32,017 bases of DNA from an uncultured Caryophanales bacterium (lineage in GTDB: Bacteria; Bacillota_I; Bacilli_A; RF39; UBA660), in NCBI GenBank assembly GCA_947648915.1, contig CANSPQ010000015.1:1-32017 (forward strand). Reading direction: 5' to 3'. This document shows positions 15,925 to 24,362 of the stretch, one piece after another. The translations under genes were made by a program, and so were the position numbers. The number at the start of each line of letters is the position of its first letter. Position 1 is the first letter of the stretch. Below the pieces are notes generated by a model. The model was not told where the DNA came from and did no database searches. It worked only from the letters and a program-made list of their open reading frames with translations.

Positions 15925-16863
15925 ATGAAAAACATAATTGAAGTCAAGAACTTAACCAAGACCTATAAGCAGTTAAAAGCCGTAGATAATCTTACATTTG
16001 AAGTACATGAAGGAGAAATTCTTGGACTACTAGGACCCAATGGGAGTGGAAAAACAACAACTATAAATTGTATTTTATCATTATTAAAATATGATGCAGG
16101 AAGTATTTCCATCTTTGGGTGTGAAATGCAACCCAATGCCTATGATATTAAAAAAGAGATTGGTGTTGTATTCCAAGAAGTCGCAGTTTTTGAAGAATTA
16201 AATGTATATGATAACATTGATTATTTTTGTGGTCTTTATATCAAAGATAAAAAATTAAGAAAAACTTATATTAAGGAGGCTTTGGAACTTGTAGGATTAG
16301 AAGAATTTCAGAAATTTTATCCAAAGCAATTATCAGGTGGACTTTTAAGAAGACTTAATATCGCATGCGGAATTGCGCATAAACCAAAATTAATCTTCTT
16401 GGATGAACCAACAGTTGCAGTGGATCCACAAAGTAGAAACAATATCTTAGATGGCATTCAAACATTACGAAAAAAAGGTGCAACCATTATTTATACAACA
16501 CACTATATGGAGGAAGTAGAAATGCTATGTGATCGAATTCTGATTTTGGATAAGGGAAAAATACTTGCAAGTGGAACCAACGATGCCTTAAAAGCATTAG
16601 CGCATATTGAAGAAAAAGTAAGTATTGAGGTCATGGATTTAGAAGAAACCTATATTGATAAAATCCAAAAATTTAAAAATGTAGAAGAAGTAAGCTATCA
16701 AAATAATCTTCTTTTCATCACTTACAAAAAAGGAAATAATAATGTAACAGAATTAATTGATTATCTAAAAGAAGAGGGAATTCATTACAATAAAATCTAT
16801 TCAGAAAGACCAACCTTAAACGATGTCTTTCTAGAACTCACAGGAAAGGAATTAAGAGACTGA
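15925..16863 (+). CDS. ABC transporter ATP-binding protein (ABC-2 exporter)
   Basis: A 312-residue ATPase with Walker A GPNGSGKTT (residues 37-45), Q-loop VFQEVAVF, signature LSGGLLRRLNIACGI, Walker B LIFLDEPTVAVDP and switch His (YTTHYMEEVEMLCDR). The C-terminal 90 residues form the accessory domain of the DrrA/multidrug type (ending RPTLNDVFLELTGKELRD). The conserved GLDP of the D-loop reads AVDP here, a mild variation. GAGGAG precedes ATG 15925, and the stop overlaps the next gene. Together with the two permeases it forms a complete exporter of drug or lipid type; the substrate is unknown. Confidence 0.93.
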   Translation: MKNIIEVKNLTKTYKQLKAVDNLTFEVHEGEILGLLGPNGSGKTTTINCILSLLKYDAGSISIFGCEMQPNAYDIKKEIGVVFQEVAVFEELNVYDNIDYFCGLYIKDKKLRKTYIKEALELVGLEEFQKFYPKQLSGGLLRRLNIACGIAHKPKLIFLDEPTVAVDPQSRNNILDGIQTLRKKGATIIYTTHYMEEVEMLCDRILILDKGKILASGTNDALKALAHIEEKVSIEVMDLEETYIDKIQKFKNVEEVSYQNNLLFITYKKGNNNVTELIDYLKEEGIHYNKIYSERPTLNDVFLELTGKELRD

Positions 16864-18008
16864 TGTTTTTTCATAATTTCAAATATACGTTTTTAACCCT
16901 TTTCAAAAATAAGATGTTGATTTTTTGGACATTTGCTTTTCCCATTTTACTTGGAACATTTTTTCAAATGGCATTTCAAGATATCGAAAATAGCGAAACA
17001 TTACATACCATGAATATTGCTGTAGTGAAAACGGATACATTTGAAAATCATAATATCTGGAAAGAAACCATTCAGAATTTAAGTGAAGGTTCTGATCCTC
17101 TATTTTCTACTGTTTATGTAAATGAAGAAGAGGCGAAAAAACAGTTAGAAGAAGAAAATATTATTGGGTATCTCAAATTAGAAGACACTCCTAAAATTGT
17201 TGTCAAAAAAAGTGGAATTTATCAAACGATATTCAAGTCTGTTATAGAAGAGATCAATGCACAAGAACTTATGTTAAATCAAATGATACAAAATGGTGAT
17301 TTTGCGGTAGATTATAGTACCATTTATCAAAAGATAGAAGAAATCACCAAAAAAGAAGCACCTATTTTAAATATTTCACGAGCGAATTTAAGTTATACCA
17401 TGATCGAATTTTATACTTTAATTGCCATGGCAGCCTTATATGGGGGAATTCTTGGTATGACAGCCATCAATCAAGTACTTGCGAATATGAGTCATAATGG
17501 AAAAAGAGTAGCGGTTTCTCCTGTTTCCAAAGGAAAGCTAGTCTTGAGTAGTGTACTAGCAAGCTATATCGTTCAATTGATTGGTATCGCACTATTATTT
17601 ATTTTTACAATATTTGTATTAAAAGTAGATTATGGAACACATCTTGCACTTGTCCTTCTACTTGCACTAACAGGTTCTTTGGCAGGTCTTTCTATGGGAG
17701 TTACAATTGCTTCTATTTTAAAGACAAGTGAAAATGTCAAAACAGGTATTATCATATCGATTACTATGCTCGGTTGTTTCTTATCCGGAATGATGGGAAT
17801 TACAATGAAGTATATCATTGATAAAAATATACCTATCTTAAATAAAATCAATCCTGCGAGTATGATTACAGATGGCTTTTATGCTTTATATTACTATGAT
17901 ACCTTAGACCGTTTTTATTTCAATATTGTCAGTTTGCTTCTATTTGCTGCTATTATGGTTATGATATCAATATTCTATTTAAGGAGGCAAAAATATGACA
18001 GTATTTAA
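16863..18008 (+). CDS. ABC-2 transporter permease, first subunit
   Basis: A 381-residue membrane protein: an N-terminal span (MLIFWTFAFPILLGTFF), an outside domain of about 140 residues, then about five spans with the ABC-2 membrane signature region (NGKRVAVSPVSKGKLVLSSVLASYIVQLIG). It matches the YhaP/DrrB-like ABC-2 membrane family. The start ATG overlaps the ATPase stop (coordinates 16861-16863) and the end overlaps the second permease by 14 bases, so the three genes form one coupled operon. Confidence 0.88.
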   Translation: MFFHNFKYTFLTLFKNKMLIFWTFAFPILLGTFFQMAFQDIENSETLHTMNIAVVKTDTFENHNIWKETIQNLSEGSDPLFSTVYVNEEEAKKQLEEENIIGYLKLEDTPKIVVKKSGIYQTIFKSVIEEINAQELMLNQMIQNGDFAVDYSTIYQKIEEITKKEAPILNISRANLSYTMIEFYTLIAMAALYGGILGMTAINQVLANMSHNGKRVAVSPVSKGKLVLSSVLASYIVQLIGIALLFIFTIFVLKVDYGTHLALVLLLALTGSLAGLSMGVTIASILKTSENVKTGIIISITMLGCFLSGMMGITMKYIIDKNIPILNKINPASMITDGFYALYYYDTLDRFYFNIVSLLLFAAIMVMISIFYLRRQKYDSI

Positions 18009-19143
18009 GACATTTTTAAAGGTGCTAAATAAATATAAAGGTACTCTCATTTTATATACTGTCATTTTAATCTTCTTTGCTGGATTCAACATAGAAACAA
18101 ATGATACAGGAACTGATTTTGTATCGAGTAAACCAGATGTACTCATTGTAAATCAAGATGAGGAAGTAGGAATTACCAAAAGTTTAGTACATTATATGGA
18201 AGATCATAGTAATATGGTTGCAATCAAAGATACGGAAGAAGCAAGAGATGATGCTTTATTTTATCGGGATGTAAATTATATTATCTATATCCCTGCTCAT
18301 TATAGAGAAGATTTTTTAGCAGGAAAAAATCCAGTGATTGCTGTGAAAAGTACAGGGGATTATCAATCTTCCTTGGCAGAGCTTTTGCTAACAAGATATT
18401 TAAAATTAGCAGAATTTTATCAGACAATCGAAACCGATGAGGAGACTTTAATTACGCAAATTGAAGCGACATTATCCAAAGAACCAGTGGTTGAAATGAC
18501 TTCCCATTTGGACCGTAATCAATTAGAAAAAGCAACCAGTTATTTTAATTTTGCAAACTATTGTATTTTGGCAGGATGTATCTATGTGATTTGTTTTCTC
18601 CTTTCTAGTTTTAAAACAAAAGGAGTTCATAAAAGAACCATTATTAGTAGTACCAATTATAAAGCTTTCAATCGTAAACTACTTTTATCAAATGCTTTGT
18701 TCGCATTTGCCCTATGGGTATTTTATATCGTCCTTGGAATTATCTTAGTAGGAGATGTGCTACTGAGTATGCATGGTATTTTCTATGCAATCAATTCTTT
18801 CTTATTTACGTTATGTGCCTTAACAATTGCTTTCTTGATTGGAAATGCGATTGTGAATAAAAATGCCATCAGTGGTCTTGTCAATGTAATTGCTTTAGGA
18901 AGTAGTTTCTTGTGTGGTGCTTTTGTACCAATGGAATGGCTACCGGATAAAGTTTTAACCATTGCGCATATTTTACCATCTTATTGGTATATTAAAACGA
19001 ATGAATATTTGAAGGGATTGGAAGTATTTGATATGGATACCTTAAAACCAGTCATATGCAATATGGGAGTTATTGTGGTATTTATTATAATCTTTATTAT
19101 TTTCACGAATTTCATTTCTCATAAAAAGCAAATTCAAAAATAG
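17995..19143 (+). CDS. ABC-2 transporter permease, second subunit
   Basis: A 382-residue membrane protein with the same plan as its neighbour: span near residues 16-32, an outside domain carrying NQDEEVGITKSLVHYMEDHS and a degenerate YhgE/Pip-like motif (DVNYIIYIPAHYREDFLAG), then five or six C-terminal spans. AGGAGG (17983-17988) sets the start. The last 37 codons lie inside a 155-bp block repeated 482 bp downstream, just before tRNA-Glu. Confidence 0.88.
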   Translation: MTVFKTFLKVLNKYKGTLILYTVILIFFAGFNIETNDTGTDFVSSKPDVLIVNQDEEVGITKSLVHYMEDHSNMVAIKDTEEARDDALFYRDVNYIIYIPAHYREDFLAGKNPVIAVKSTGDYQSSLAELLLTRYLKLAEFYQTIETDEETLITQIEATLSKEPVVEMTSHLDRNQLEKATSYFNFANYCILAGCIYVICFLLSSFKTKGVHKRTIISSTNYKAFNRKLLLSNALFAFALWVFYIVLGIILVGDVLLSMHGIFYAINSFLFTLCALTIAFLIGNAIVNKNAISGLVNVIALGSSFLCGAFVPMEWLPDKVLTIAHILPSYWYIKTNEYLKGLEVFDMDTLKPVICNMGVIVVFIIIFIIFTNFISHKKQIQK

Positions 19144-19188
19144 AAAAGTCAAAAAATATTTGGCTTTTTTTCTTACATATGATATACT
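19034..19188 (+). repeat. 155-bp direct repeat, left copy
   Basis: This block contains the 3' end of the second permease gene, its terminator and a promoter (TTGGCT, 17 bases, TATACT). It recurs without visible change at 19516-19670. In this copy the promoter no longer faces a gene. Confidence 0.95.
19144..19171 (+). terminator. Terminator of the ABC-2 operon
   Basis: AAAAGTCAAA pairs with TTTGGCTTTT (one G-T pair, 5-base loop), followed by T residues. It is repeated at 19626-19653 in the right copy of the direct repeat. The -35 box of the tRNA promoter overlaps its right arm. Confidence 0.75.
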
Positions 19189-19515
19189 CCTAACTTAAAC
19201 ACTTTTGACATATTAAAATTTTGCAAACCTTTATAAATAAAGGGTTTTAGAGCTATTTTTAAGAAATAAAAAGCGCGTACTTTTTTTGTTAATAAAAATC
19301 AAATAAAAAAATTAAGAAATGCTTATAAATAAAGGAAAAAATCTAATTTTAGGTATAAAGATTTTATATAATGAAAAATCTAAATAAGTTAAAAAGCCTT
19401 ATAAAATAAGATAAAATTCAATGTACGCAAAAAAAATAAGTGAAATTTGACAAGAAAATGCCCATAAATAAAAGGAAAAATGTATATTTGGCTTTTAAAA
19501 AGTGTTTAAGTCTCG
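19189..19515 (+). mobile_element. 327-bp non-coding insert between 155-bp repeats
   Basis: Very AT-rich, with no gene. It contains three variants of TTATAAATAAAG: near 19231 (CTTTATAAATAAAGG), 19322 (CTTATAAATAAAGG) and 19464 (CCATAAATAAAAGG). A further relative occurs at 26931 in the mobile region. The flanking repeat of a gene 3' end, terminator and tRNA promoter suggests a remnant of an integration or duplication event. The mobile-element label is an inference. Confidence 0.4.
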
Positions 19516-19670
19516 TGGATACCTTAAAACCAGTCATATGCAATATGGGAGTTATTGTGGTATTTATTATAATCTTTATTATTTTCACGAATTTCATTTC
19601 TCATAAAAAGCAAATTCAAAAATAGAAAAGTCAAAAAATATTTGGCTTTTTTTCTTACATATGATATACT
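19516..19670 (+). repeat. 155-bp direct repeat, right copy
   Basis: Exact repeat of 19034-19188 at an offset of 482. It carries the last 36 codons of the permease gene without its 5' part, the terminator, and the promoter that now serves tRNA-Glu. A 61-codon frame starting at 19440 is only a chance fusion of the insert with this gene end. Confidence 0.95.
19642..19670 (+). promoter_or_regulatory. Promoter of tRNA-Glu
   Basis: TTGGCT (19642-19647), 17 bases, TATACT (19665-19670). It lies at the right edge of the duplicated block, 27 bases before the tRNA. Confidence 0.65.
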
Positions 19671-19697
19671 AGATACGTAGTTTAAGGACTACAAAAT

Positions 19698-19774
19698 GAC
19701 TCGTTGGTGAAGTGGTTTAACACGCTGCCCTCTCAAGGCAGTATTCACGGGTTCGAAACCCGTACGAGTTACCA
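19698..19774 (+). tRNA. tRNA-Glu (anticodon CTC), CCA encoded
   Basis: A full cloverleaf can be drawn: acceptor GACTCGT/ACGAGTT (first pair G-U), D-arm GTG/CAC, anticodon stem CTGCC/GGCAG with loop CTCTCAA (anticodon CTC), T-arm ACGGG TTCGAAA CCCGT, then A and an encoded CCA. The GTTGG start of the D-region resembles other bacterial glutamate tRNAs. A terminator follows. Confidence 0.93.
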
Positions 19775-19783
19775 AAAAAATAA

Positions 19784-19812
19784 AGTCAGTCTTATGGATT
19801 GATTTTTTTTAA
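19784..19812 (+). terminator. Terminator after tRNA-Glu
   Basis: AAAGTCAGTC pairs with GATTGATTTT (with G-T pairs) around a short loop, followed by a T run. Confidence 0.6.
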
Positions 19813-19827
19813 AAAATTAAAAAAGAA

Positions 19828-19860
19828 TGCAACATTTTGTAACCTTCAATTGTTTATATA
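19828..19860 (+). promoter_or_regulatory. Candidate ECF-sigma promoter of the second sigma operon
   Basis: TGCAAC (19828-19833), 17 bases, then TGTTTATATAG. It closely matches the layout before the first ECF gene (TGAAAC, 17 bases, CGTTATATAG). A second AAC box, TGTAAC, lies at 19838-19843. Confidence 0.5.
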
Positions 19861-19877
19861 GTGAGAGGAGTGGTTGT

Positions 19878-20363
19878 ATGGAGAGCTCTTTGTTGTGCGC
19901 AGACAAAGAGATTGCCAAACTATATAATCAGTATGTAGATATGATTTATCAAATCAGTTTTATGTACCTTAAAAATAAAGCAGATGCGGAAGATGCCGTA
20001 CAGACAACATTCATCAAGTTGCTAAACTATAAAAAAACATTTCAAAATGATGAGCACATAAAAGCGTGGCTCATTCGGACGGCAACGAATCATTGTAAGA
20101 ATCATCTAAAACATTGGTGGAGAACCAATGCTGAATTAGATACCATGTATGATTATGGCAAGAATGATACTAAAGATGAAACACTTGAAGCATTGCTAAA
20201 ATTACCAGAAAAATATAAAACCGTTATCTACCTATACTATTATATGGGGTATTCCACAGAAGAAATCGCACAGATACTAAAACAGAAGCATACAACAGTA
20301 AGATCACTTCTCAGTCGTGGAAGAGAACGACTAAAAGATAGCTTAGGGGGAGAATTCTTATGA
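19878..20363 (+). CDS. ECF-type RNA polymerase sigma factor
   Basis: A 161-residue sigma factor with region 2 (AKLYNQYVDMIYQISFMYLKNKADAEDAVQTTFIKLL) and region 4 (LLKLPEKYKTVIYLYYYMGYSTEEIAQILKQKHTTVRSLLSRGRERLK). ATG 19878 is chosen because GAGAGGAGTGG lies just upstream; an in-frame ATG at 19827 overlaps the promoter. The gene overlaps a single-span protein gene by four bases and shares a promoter layout with the ECF gene at 6573, so the operon is probably autoregulated. YlaC-like ECF factors have the same plan, but I do not assign a name. Confidence 0.92.
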   Translation: MESSLLCADKEIAKLYNQYVDMIYQISFMYLKNKADAEDAVQTTFIKLLNYKKTFQNDEHIKAWLIRTATNHCKNHLKHWWRTNAELDTMYDYGKNDTKDETLEALLKLPEKYKTVIYLYYYMGYSTEEIAQILKQKHTTVRSLLSRGRERLKDSLGGEFL

Positions 20364-20785
20364 AAAATAAGAAGTTAAAAGAGGCTTATGACAAAATCCT
20401 TCCTACCAAATATGAGAAAGAAAAAATGCTAGCACAAATCGTTGGCAAAAAAGAAAAAAGGGGTATTAGTAAGAGGTGGGTACAAAGCACATTACTACTT
20501 ACAATGACTTGTGTGATGCTACTGGTGGTATTTTATCCAAAATCAGAAAGTCATCCTAATTTGGAAGGACCTGTTCCTTCTATGCTACGGATGACAGAGC
20601 CAGACAAAATAGAATACAAAGGGGAATGTTATGAGTATGTAGGAACACATAATGGAAGAGAGTTAATTCGTACGAAAGAAAAAGTCATAGGGGGAAGCGT
20701 GTATCAAATTGAGAATCAAAACGATTCCATTGTAGTTCAATTAGAAGGTGTGTATGCACACTATCAAAAATGTAGAGGAGAATGA
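20360..20785 (+). CDS. Single-span membrane protein, probable anti-sigma factor
   Basis: A 141-residue protein. A charged cytoplasmic N-terminus (about 1-43, KLKEAYDKILPTKYEKEKML) is followed by one membrane span (STLLLTMTCVMLLVVFY, about 45-62) and an outside domain of about 80 residues. It starts inside the end of the ECF gene (ATG overlapping the TGA). Size, topology and position match transmembrane anti-sigma factors that release the sigma factor upon an envelope signal. There is no zinc-binding HxxxCxxC motif, so it is not of the ZAS class. Confidence 0.75.
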   Translation: MKNKKLKEAYDKILPTKYEKEKMLAQIVGKKEKRGISKRWVQSTLLLTMTCVMLLVVFYPKSESHPNLEGPVPSMLRMTEPDKIEYKGECYEYVGTHNGRELIRTKEKVIGGSVYQIENQNDSIVVQLEGVYAHYQKCRGE

Positions 20786-20790
20786 ATATT

Positions 20791-21261
20791 ATGTTGAAAA
20801 AATTAGCTGTATTAGGAACAATTCTTGTTGCATGTGTCGTGATGACAGGATGCGGAAGTAAAAATGTAGAAGGAAAATTATCTGATTTAATGGATAAGTT
20901 GTATGTAAACTTCAAAGAAGATGAATTGCCAATGGCATTAACACAATTTGAGGTAACAAAAGATAATGTTGAAAGTTATTTGGGCAGTAAAGAAATTGAA
21001 TTTAAAGAAGCATTAGCAACTGAATCTATGACAGGTTCTATAGCTTATTCAGTTGTTTTGGTAAGAACCAAAGAAGGTGCCGATGTAGAAAAAGTAAAAA
21101 AACAAATCAAAGAAAATATAGATCCTAGAAAATGGATTTGTGTTGGGGTAGAAGACGAAGATGTTGTAATTGAAAACAAAGGTGATTTAATCATTGTAAT
21201 CGTTGTAGATGACCCTGATCATGTCAGCAAACTTCAAAAAGAATTCCGAAATTTAAAATAA
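20791..21261 (+). CDS. Lipoprotein with DUF4358-like domain
   Basis: About 156 residues. The N-terminus MLKKLAVLGTILVACVVMTGCG is a type II signal peptide with lipobox MTGC, so it is lipid-anchored outside the membrane. The mature part (SDLMDKLYVNFKEDELPMALTQFEVTKDNVESYLG, then SIAYSVVLVRTKEGADVEKVKKQIKENIDPRKW) resembles the DUF4358 family of Bacillota, of unknown function; the family call is from memory. ATG 20791 gives better spacing to GAGGAG (20775-20780) than ATG 20782. It is the third gene of the ECF operon and may be its sensor partner or target. Confidence 0.78.
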   Translation: MLKKLAVLGTILVACVVMTGCGSKNVEGKLSDLMDKLYVNFKEDELPMALTQFEVTKDNVESYLGSKEIEFKEALATESMTGSIAYSVVLVRTKEGADVEKVKKQIKENIDPRKWICVGVEDEDVVIENKGDLIIVIVVDDPDHVSKLQKEFRNLK

Positions 21262-21282
21262 GTCTTCTTAAGAGGACTTTTT
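21260..21282 (+). terminator. Terminator after the second ECF operon
   Basis: AAGTCTTCT pairs with AGAGGACTT (one G-T pair, 2-base loop), followed by TTTTT. It lies only 15 bases before the MBOAT start, so that gene may receive read-through. Confidence 0.65.
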
Positions 21283-21297
21283 CTTAAGGAGGGAAAA

Positions 21298-22683
21298 ATG
21301 ATTTTTTCTAGTATTACATTTTTATATTATTTTTTACCCATTTTATTATTGATCTATTTTATAACACCCAATCGATATAAAAATTTTGTTCTTTTACTAT
21401 TTAGTTTACTATTCTATTTTTATGGAGAACCAAAATACATTTGGATTTTATTATTTTCTTGTGTATTTAATTTTTATATAGGGAAAAAAATTGGAAAAAG
21501 TTTCAATACTAAGAAATCTACAGTCTATCTTATATTTGGTATTCTCATTAATTTTGGATTGCTTTTTTATTTCAAGTATACCGATTTTATGATTACCAAT
21601 ATTAACCAGATATTACCGATATCAATCCCACTTATGCATATTGTAATGCCAATTGGAATCAGTTTCTTTACTTTTCAAACAGTGGGTTATTTGGTAGATG
21701 TATATCAGGGAAAAGTAGCTTATAATAATAAATTTTTAGATTTCGCGACTTACGTAACCTTATTTCCACAATTGGTTGCAGGTCCAATTGTAAGATATGT
21801 AACAGTAGAAGAGGAGTTAAAATCAAGAAATCATTCTTACTCACAGTTCGCACAAGGCGTGAAACGTTTTGTCATTGGTTTAGCGAAAAAAGTTCTACTT
21901 GCAAATATCCTCGGTGAACTGGCTTCTTCCTTAGCAGGAATTACAGTACCAACGATTTTATCTACGTGGATTCATGCGATTGCGGTTACCTTACAGATTT
22001 ATTTCGATTTTTCAGGATATTCTGATATGGCAATTGGCTTAGGTTTATTGTTTGGCTTTCACTTTTTGGAAAATTTTAATTATCCCTTAATCGCATCATC
22101 TATTACCGATTTTTGGAGAAGGTGGCATATTTCACTATCCAGTTGGTTAAAAGACTATATTTATATTCCTTTAGGGGGAAGTAGAGTTTCAAAATTAAAA
22201 TGGATTCGCAACATTTTTATTGTTTGGTTTTGTACGGGATTTTGGCACGGAGCTGCTTGGAATTTTATTCTGTGGGGACTTTATTTTGCAGTACTTTTAG
22301 TGATTGAAAAAGTTATTTTAAAAGATTTCTTAAAGAAACATAAAATAACTGCTCATATTTATACCATTCTTCTTGTAGTATTCAGTTTTGTGATATTCAA
22401 TCAAGAAAGTGGAACCATTTTAAATGCGTTCAAATGTTTATTTGGATTTGGAAACCTTACATTTACAAATGCGGAAACAGTTTATTATATAAGAAGTTAT
22501 GGAATACTTCTATTGGTAGCTGTGATAGCTGCAACACCAATTCTTACCAATCAAATGAAAAAATTTCAAAATAAAAAATGGATGACAATTGTAGAACCAA
22601 TCTATTATGTTGTTTTATTACTTGTATGTACAGCATTTTTAATTGATGCATCCTTTAATCCATTCTTATACTTTAGATTTTGA
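21298..22683 (+). CDS. MBOAT-family O-acyltransferase (AlgI/DltB-like)
   Basis: A 461-residue polytopic membrane enzyme. Recognisable MBOAT landmarks are a Gly-Pro motif (QLVAGPIVRY), the amphipathic region YFDFSGYSDMAIGLGLLFGF, SITDFWRRWHISLSSWLKDYIYIPLGG, and the catalytic His in FWHGAAW (His317). AlgI-type enzymes pass an acyl group, usually acetyl, across the membrane to a carrier or surface polysaccharide. AAGGAGG precedes ATG 21298. It pairs with the DHHW/AlgX-like gene eight bases downstream, a common two-gene module for acylation of surface polymers in Bacillota. Confidence 0.92.
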   Translation: MIFSSITFLYYFLPILLLIYFITPNRYKNFVLLLFSLLFYFYGEPKYIWILLFSCVFNFYIGKKIGKSFNTKKSTVYLIFGILINFGLLFYFKYTDFMITNINQILPISIPLMHIVMPIGISFFTFQTVGYLVDVYQGKVAYNNKFLDFATYVTLFPQLVAGPIVRYVTVEEELKSRNHSYSQFAQGVKRFVIGLAKKVLLANILGELASSLAGITVPTILSTWIHAIAVTLQIYFDFSGYSDMAIGLGLLFGFHFLENFNYPLIASSITDFWRRWHISLSSWLKDYIYIPLGGSRVSKLKWIRNIFIVWFCTGFWHGAAWNFILWGLYFAVLLVIEKVILKDFLKKHKITAHIYTILLVVFSFVIFNQESGTILNAFKCLFGFGNLTFTNAETVYYIRSYGILLLVAVIAATPILTNQMKKFQNKKWMTIVEPIYYVVLLLVCTAFLIDASFNPFLYFRF

Positions 22684-22691
22684 GGTGAACT

Positions 22692-23765
22692 ATGAAAGAT
22701 AAAATAATTACATATTCTTTTATACTCGTCATTGGGGGCTTTTTCTTATTGAATTTGTTGATACCCGATCAAAAAATTTCATTCAGTGAACGAAGAAACT
22801 ATCAAACATTTCCACAATTGACATGGGACAATATTCATAGTAAAGATTGGATGAACGATTTTGATCGCTATGCCTTAGACCAATTTGCATTTCGAGATTC
22901 TTTTCGTTCTTTCAAAGCACATGTTGTATTTGATGTATTTCATAATCTAGATAACAATAAAATATTTGTAAAAGACGATATTATTTTTAAAAGGGAATAT
23001 CCAATCAATGAAGATTCTATCCATCGATTTATACAAAAAATGAATATATTAAAAAACAAGTATCTAAAAAATAACAAGGTATATTATAGTATCATTCCAG
23101 ATAAGAATTATTATTTGAAAGATTCTGATTATTTAAATTTAGATTATGAACAATTATATGATATGGTAATAAATGGATTACAAGATATGGAATTTATTGA
23201 TTTAAGGGATACTTTATCTTTAAGTGATTATTATAGAACGGATACACATTGGCGTCAGGAGAGATTGTTACCAGTTATTGAGAAACTAGGAAATCAAATG
23301 GGATTTGTGATTAATACTTCTTATCAAGAAAGAAAATATGCTCCATTTTATGGTGTTTATTATGGTCAATCGGCTTTAAAGTTGCCACCGGATGAATTGA
23401 TTTATTTAGAAAATGAGGAATTAAAACAGGCAATTGTAACGAGCTATGAAGGCGATAATTTATTATATAATACGAGTAAACTAGGAAGTATGGATTCTTA
23501 TGATGTCTTTTTGTCGGGGGCTACACCTTTCATTACAATTGAAAATCCAATTCAAAAAAACGGAAGAGAACTCATAATTTTTAGGGACTCTTTTGGTAGC
23601 AGTTTAACACCTTTATTAATTCCAGCTTATTCTAAAATCACACTTGTTGATTTACGATATATGAATACAAAGGTAATGGAAGAATTTATTACATTTGAAA
23701 ATCAAGATGTGTTAATTTTATATAGCACATTACTGGTAAATAATAGTGTAAGTATTAGAGATTAG
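22692..23765 (+). CDS. DHHW/AlgX-like surface polysaccharide acetylation protein
   Basis: A 357-residue protein with an N-terminal anchor (IITYSFILVIGGFFLLNLLIP, about 4-25) and a large extracytoplasmic domain. It has the features of the DHHW family of SGNH-like acyltransferases: SERRNYQTFPQLTWDNI near the start, TDTHW (Asp184 to Trp187, the DHHW position with Thr in place of the first His) and RDSFG (Ser300 as expected nucleophile). It lies directly behind the MBOAT gene, which probably supplies the acyl group. A terminator and tRNA-Leu follow. Confidence 0.85.
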   Translation: MKDKIITYSFILVIGGFFLLNLLIPDQKISFSERRNYQTFPQLTWDNIHSKDWMNDFDRYALDQFAFRDSFRSFKAHVVFDVFHNLDNNKIFVKDDIIFKREYPINEDSIHRFIQKMNILKNKYLKNNKVYYSIIPDKNYYLKDSDYLNLDYEQLYDMVINGLQDMEFIDLRDTLSLSDYYRTDTHWRQERLLPVIEKLGNQMGFVINTSYQERKYAPFYGVYYGQSALKLPPDELIYLENEELKQAIVTSYEGDNLLYNTSKLGSMDSYDVFLSGATPFITIENPIQKNGRELIIFRDSFGSSLTPLLIPAYSKITLVDLRYMNTKVMEEFITFENQDVLILYSTLLVNNSVSIRD

Positions 23766-23787
23766 GAAATTGTATTTTCCTTTTTTT
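23764..23787 (+). terminator. Terminator of the MBOAT-DHHW operon
   Basis: AGGAAA and TTTCCT form a short stem over a 6-base loop, followed by a long T run. Confidence 0.6.
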
Positions 23788-23788
23788 G

Positions 23789-23817
23789 TTGTACCGAATT
23801 TAAGATTATGATAGAAT
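23789..23817 (+). promoter_or_regulatory. Promoter of tRNA-Leu
   Basis: TTGTAC (23789-23794), 17 bases, TAGAAT (23812-23817), 11 bases before the tRNA. Confidence 0.6.
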
Positions 23818-23828
23818 AAAGAAGAAAT

Positions 23829-23913
23829 GCAGGAGTGGTGGAATTGGTAGACACGCAAGTTTCAGAAGCTTGTGAGATATCTCATGTGGGTTCAAGTCCC
23901 ATCTTCTGCACCA
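23829..23913 (+). tRNA. tRNA-Leu (anticodon CAG), CCA encoded
   Basis: A class II tRNA with a long variable arm. Acceptor GCAGGAG/CTTCTGC (one G-U pair), anticodon stem CAAGT/GCTTG with loop TTCAGAA (anticodon CAG), variable-arm hairpin GAGATATCTC, T-arm GTGGG TTCAAGT CCCAT, A and an encoded CCA. The mobile-element genes begin about 100 bases downstream, but I see no second copy of its 3' end in the window. Confidence 0.93.
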
Positions 23914-23977
23914 GTAAGCAATCTGTCCAGACTTTTGTAGTTTAGGACTTAAATATATAAGTATCAATTTCAAATAA

Positions 23978-24319
23978 GAAGTTGGTACTTTTTAATTGTT
24001 TAAGTAAGGAGGACAGATGAAATGGTAACTATTACAAAGAAAGAATTAGAAATTGATAACGAATTAAAGAACAAAATAGAATTTATATGTAATTTTTGTA
24101 ATACTAAACCTACTATTATAAATGGTAATATTAGAAAAATTAATAAGACAAATTTAAACTACATAGAACCTCATAGAATTATTATTAAAGGTGTTACATT
24201 TCTAGTATTTAATTATTCTAATGAAATCTTTATTGAGAATTTATCTAACAGAATTAAATTATCAGATTTAGAAACCTTTATTAAGCAATTAAACTAAATA
24301 TAATATTTGTACCAACTTC
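23978..24319. repeat. Inverted 11-mers flanking a small gene
   Basis: GAAGTTGGTAC (23978-23988) and its exact complement GTACCAACTTC (24309-24319) bracket the gene at 24022. The longer form ACCAACTTCCTTT recurs at 26605-26617 inside the nested element, beside its small SHOCT-like gene. It may be a regulator site shared by the two elements, or a trace of their common ancestry. Confidence 0.5.
24022..24297 (+). CDS. Small hypothetical protein of the outer mobile region
   Basis: A 91-residue lysine- and asparagine-rich protein without membrane span. CNFCNTKP (C-x2-C) near residue 30 could be half of a zinc site, but no second pair is seen. AAGGAGG (24006-24012) lies upstream of ATG 24022. It sits between tRNA-Leu and the split serine recombinase on the same strand and is probably an accessory gene of that element. 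I do not recognise the family. Confidence 0.6.
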   Translation: MVTITKKELEIDNELKNKIEFICNFCNTKPTIINGNIRKINKTNLNYIEPHRIIIKGVTFLVFNYSNEIFIENLSNRIKLSDLETFIKQLN

Positions 24320-24362
24320 CTTTGAAATCGTCTTAAAATAGGCAAAAAATGGTAATTATGTC

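Noticed and set aside
19244-19255. GTTTTAGAGCTA, identical to the start of many type II CRISPR repeats
   Set aside because: It occurs once, without repeat-spacer periodicity, cas genes or a matching anti-repeat nearby. A chance match in AT-rich DNA is more likely.
19440-19625. 61-codon frame ending like the permease
   Set aside because: It is only a fusion of insert sequence with the duplicated 3' end of the permease gene, lacking its own start signals.
23829-23913. tRNA-Leu as attachment site of the surrounding mobile region
   Set aside because: No second copy of the tRNA 3' end is seen downstream in the window, and the recombinases are of the serine type, which rarely use tRNA ends.
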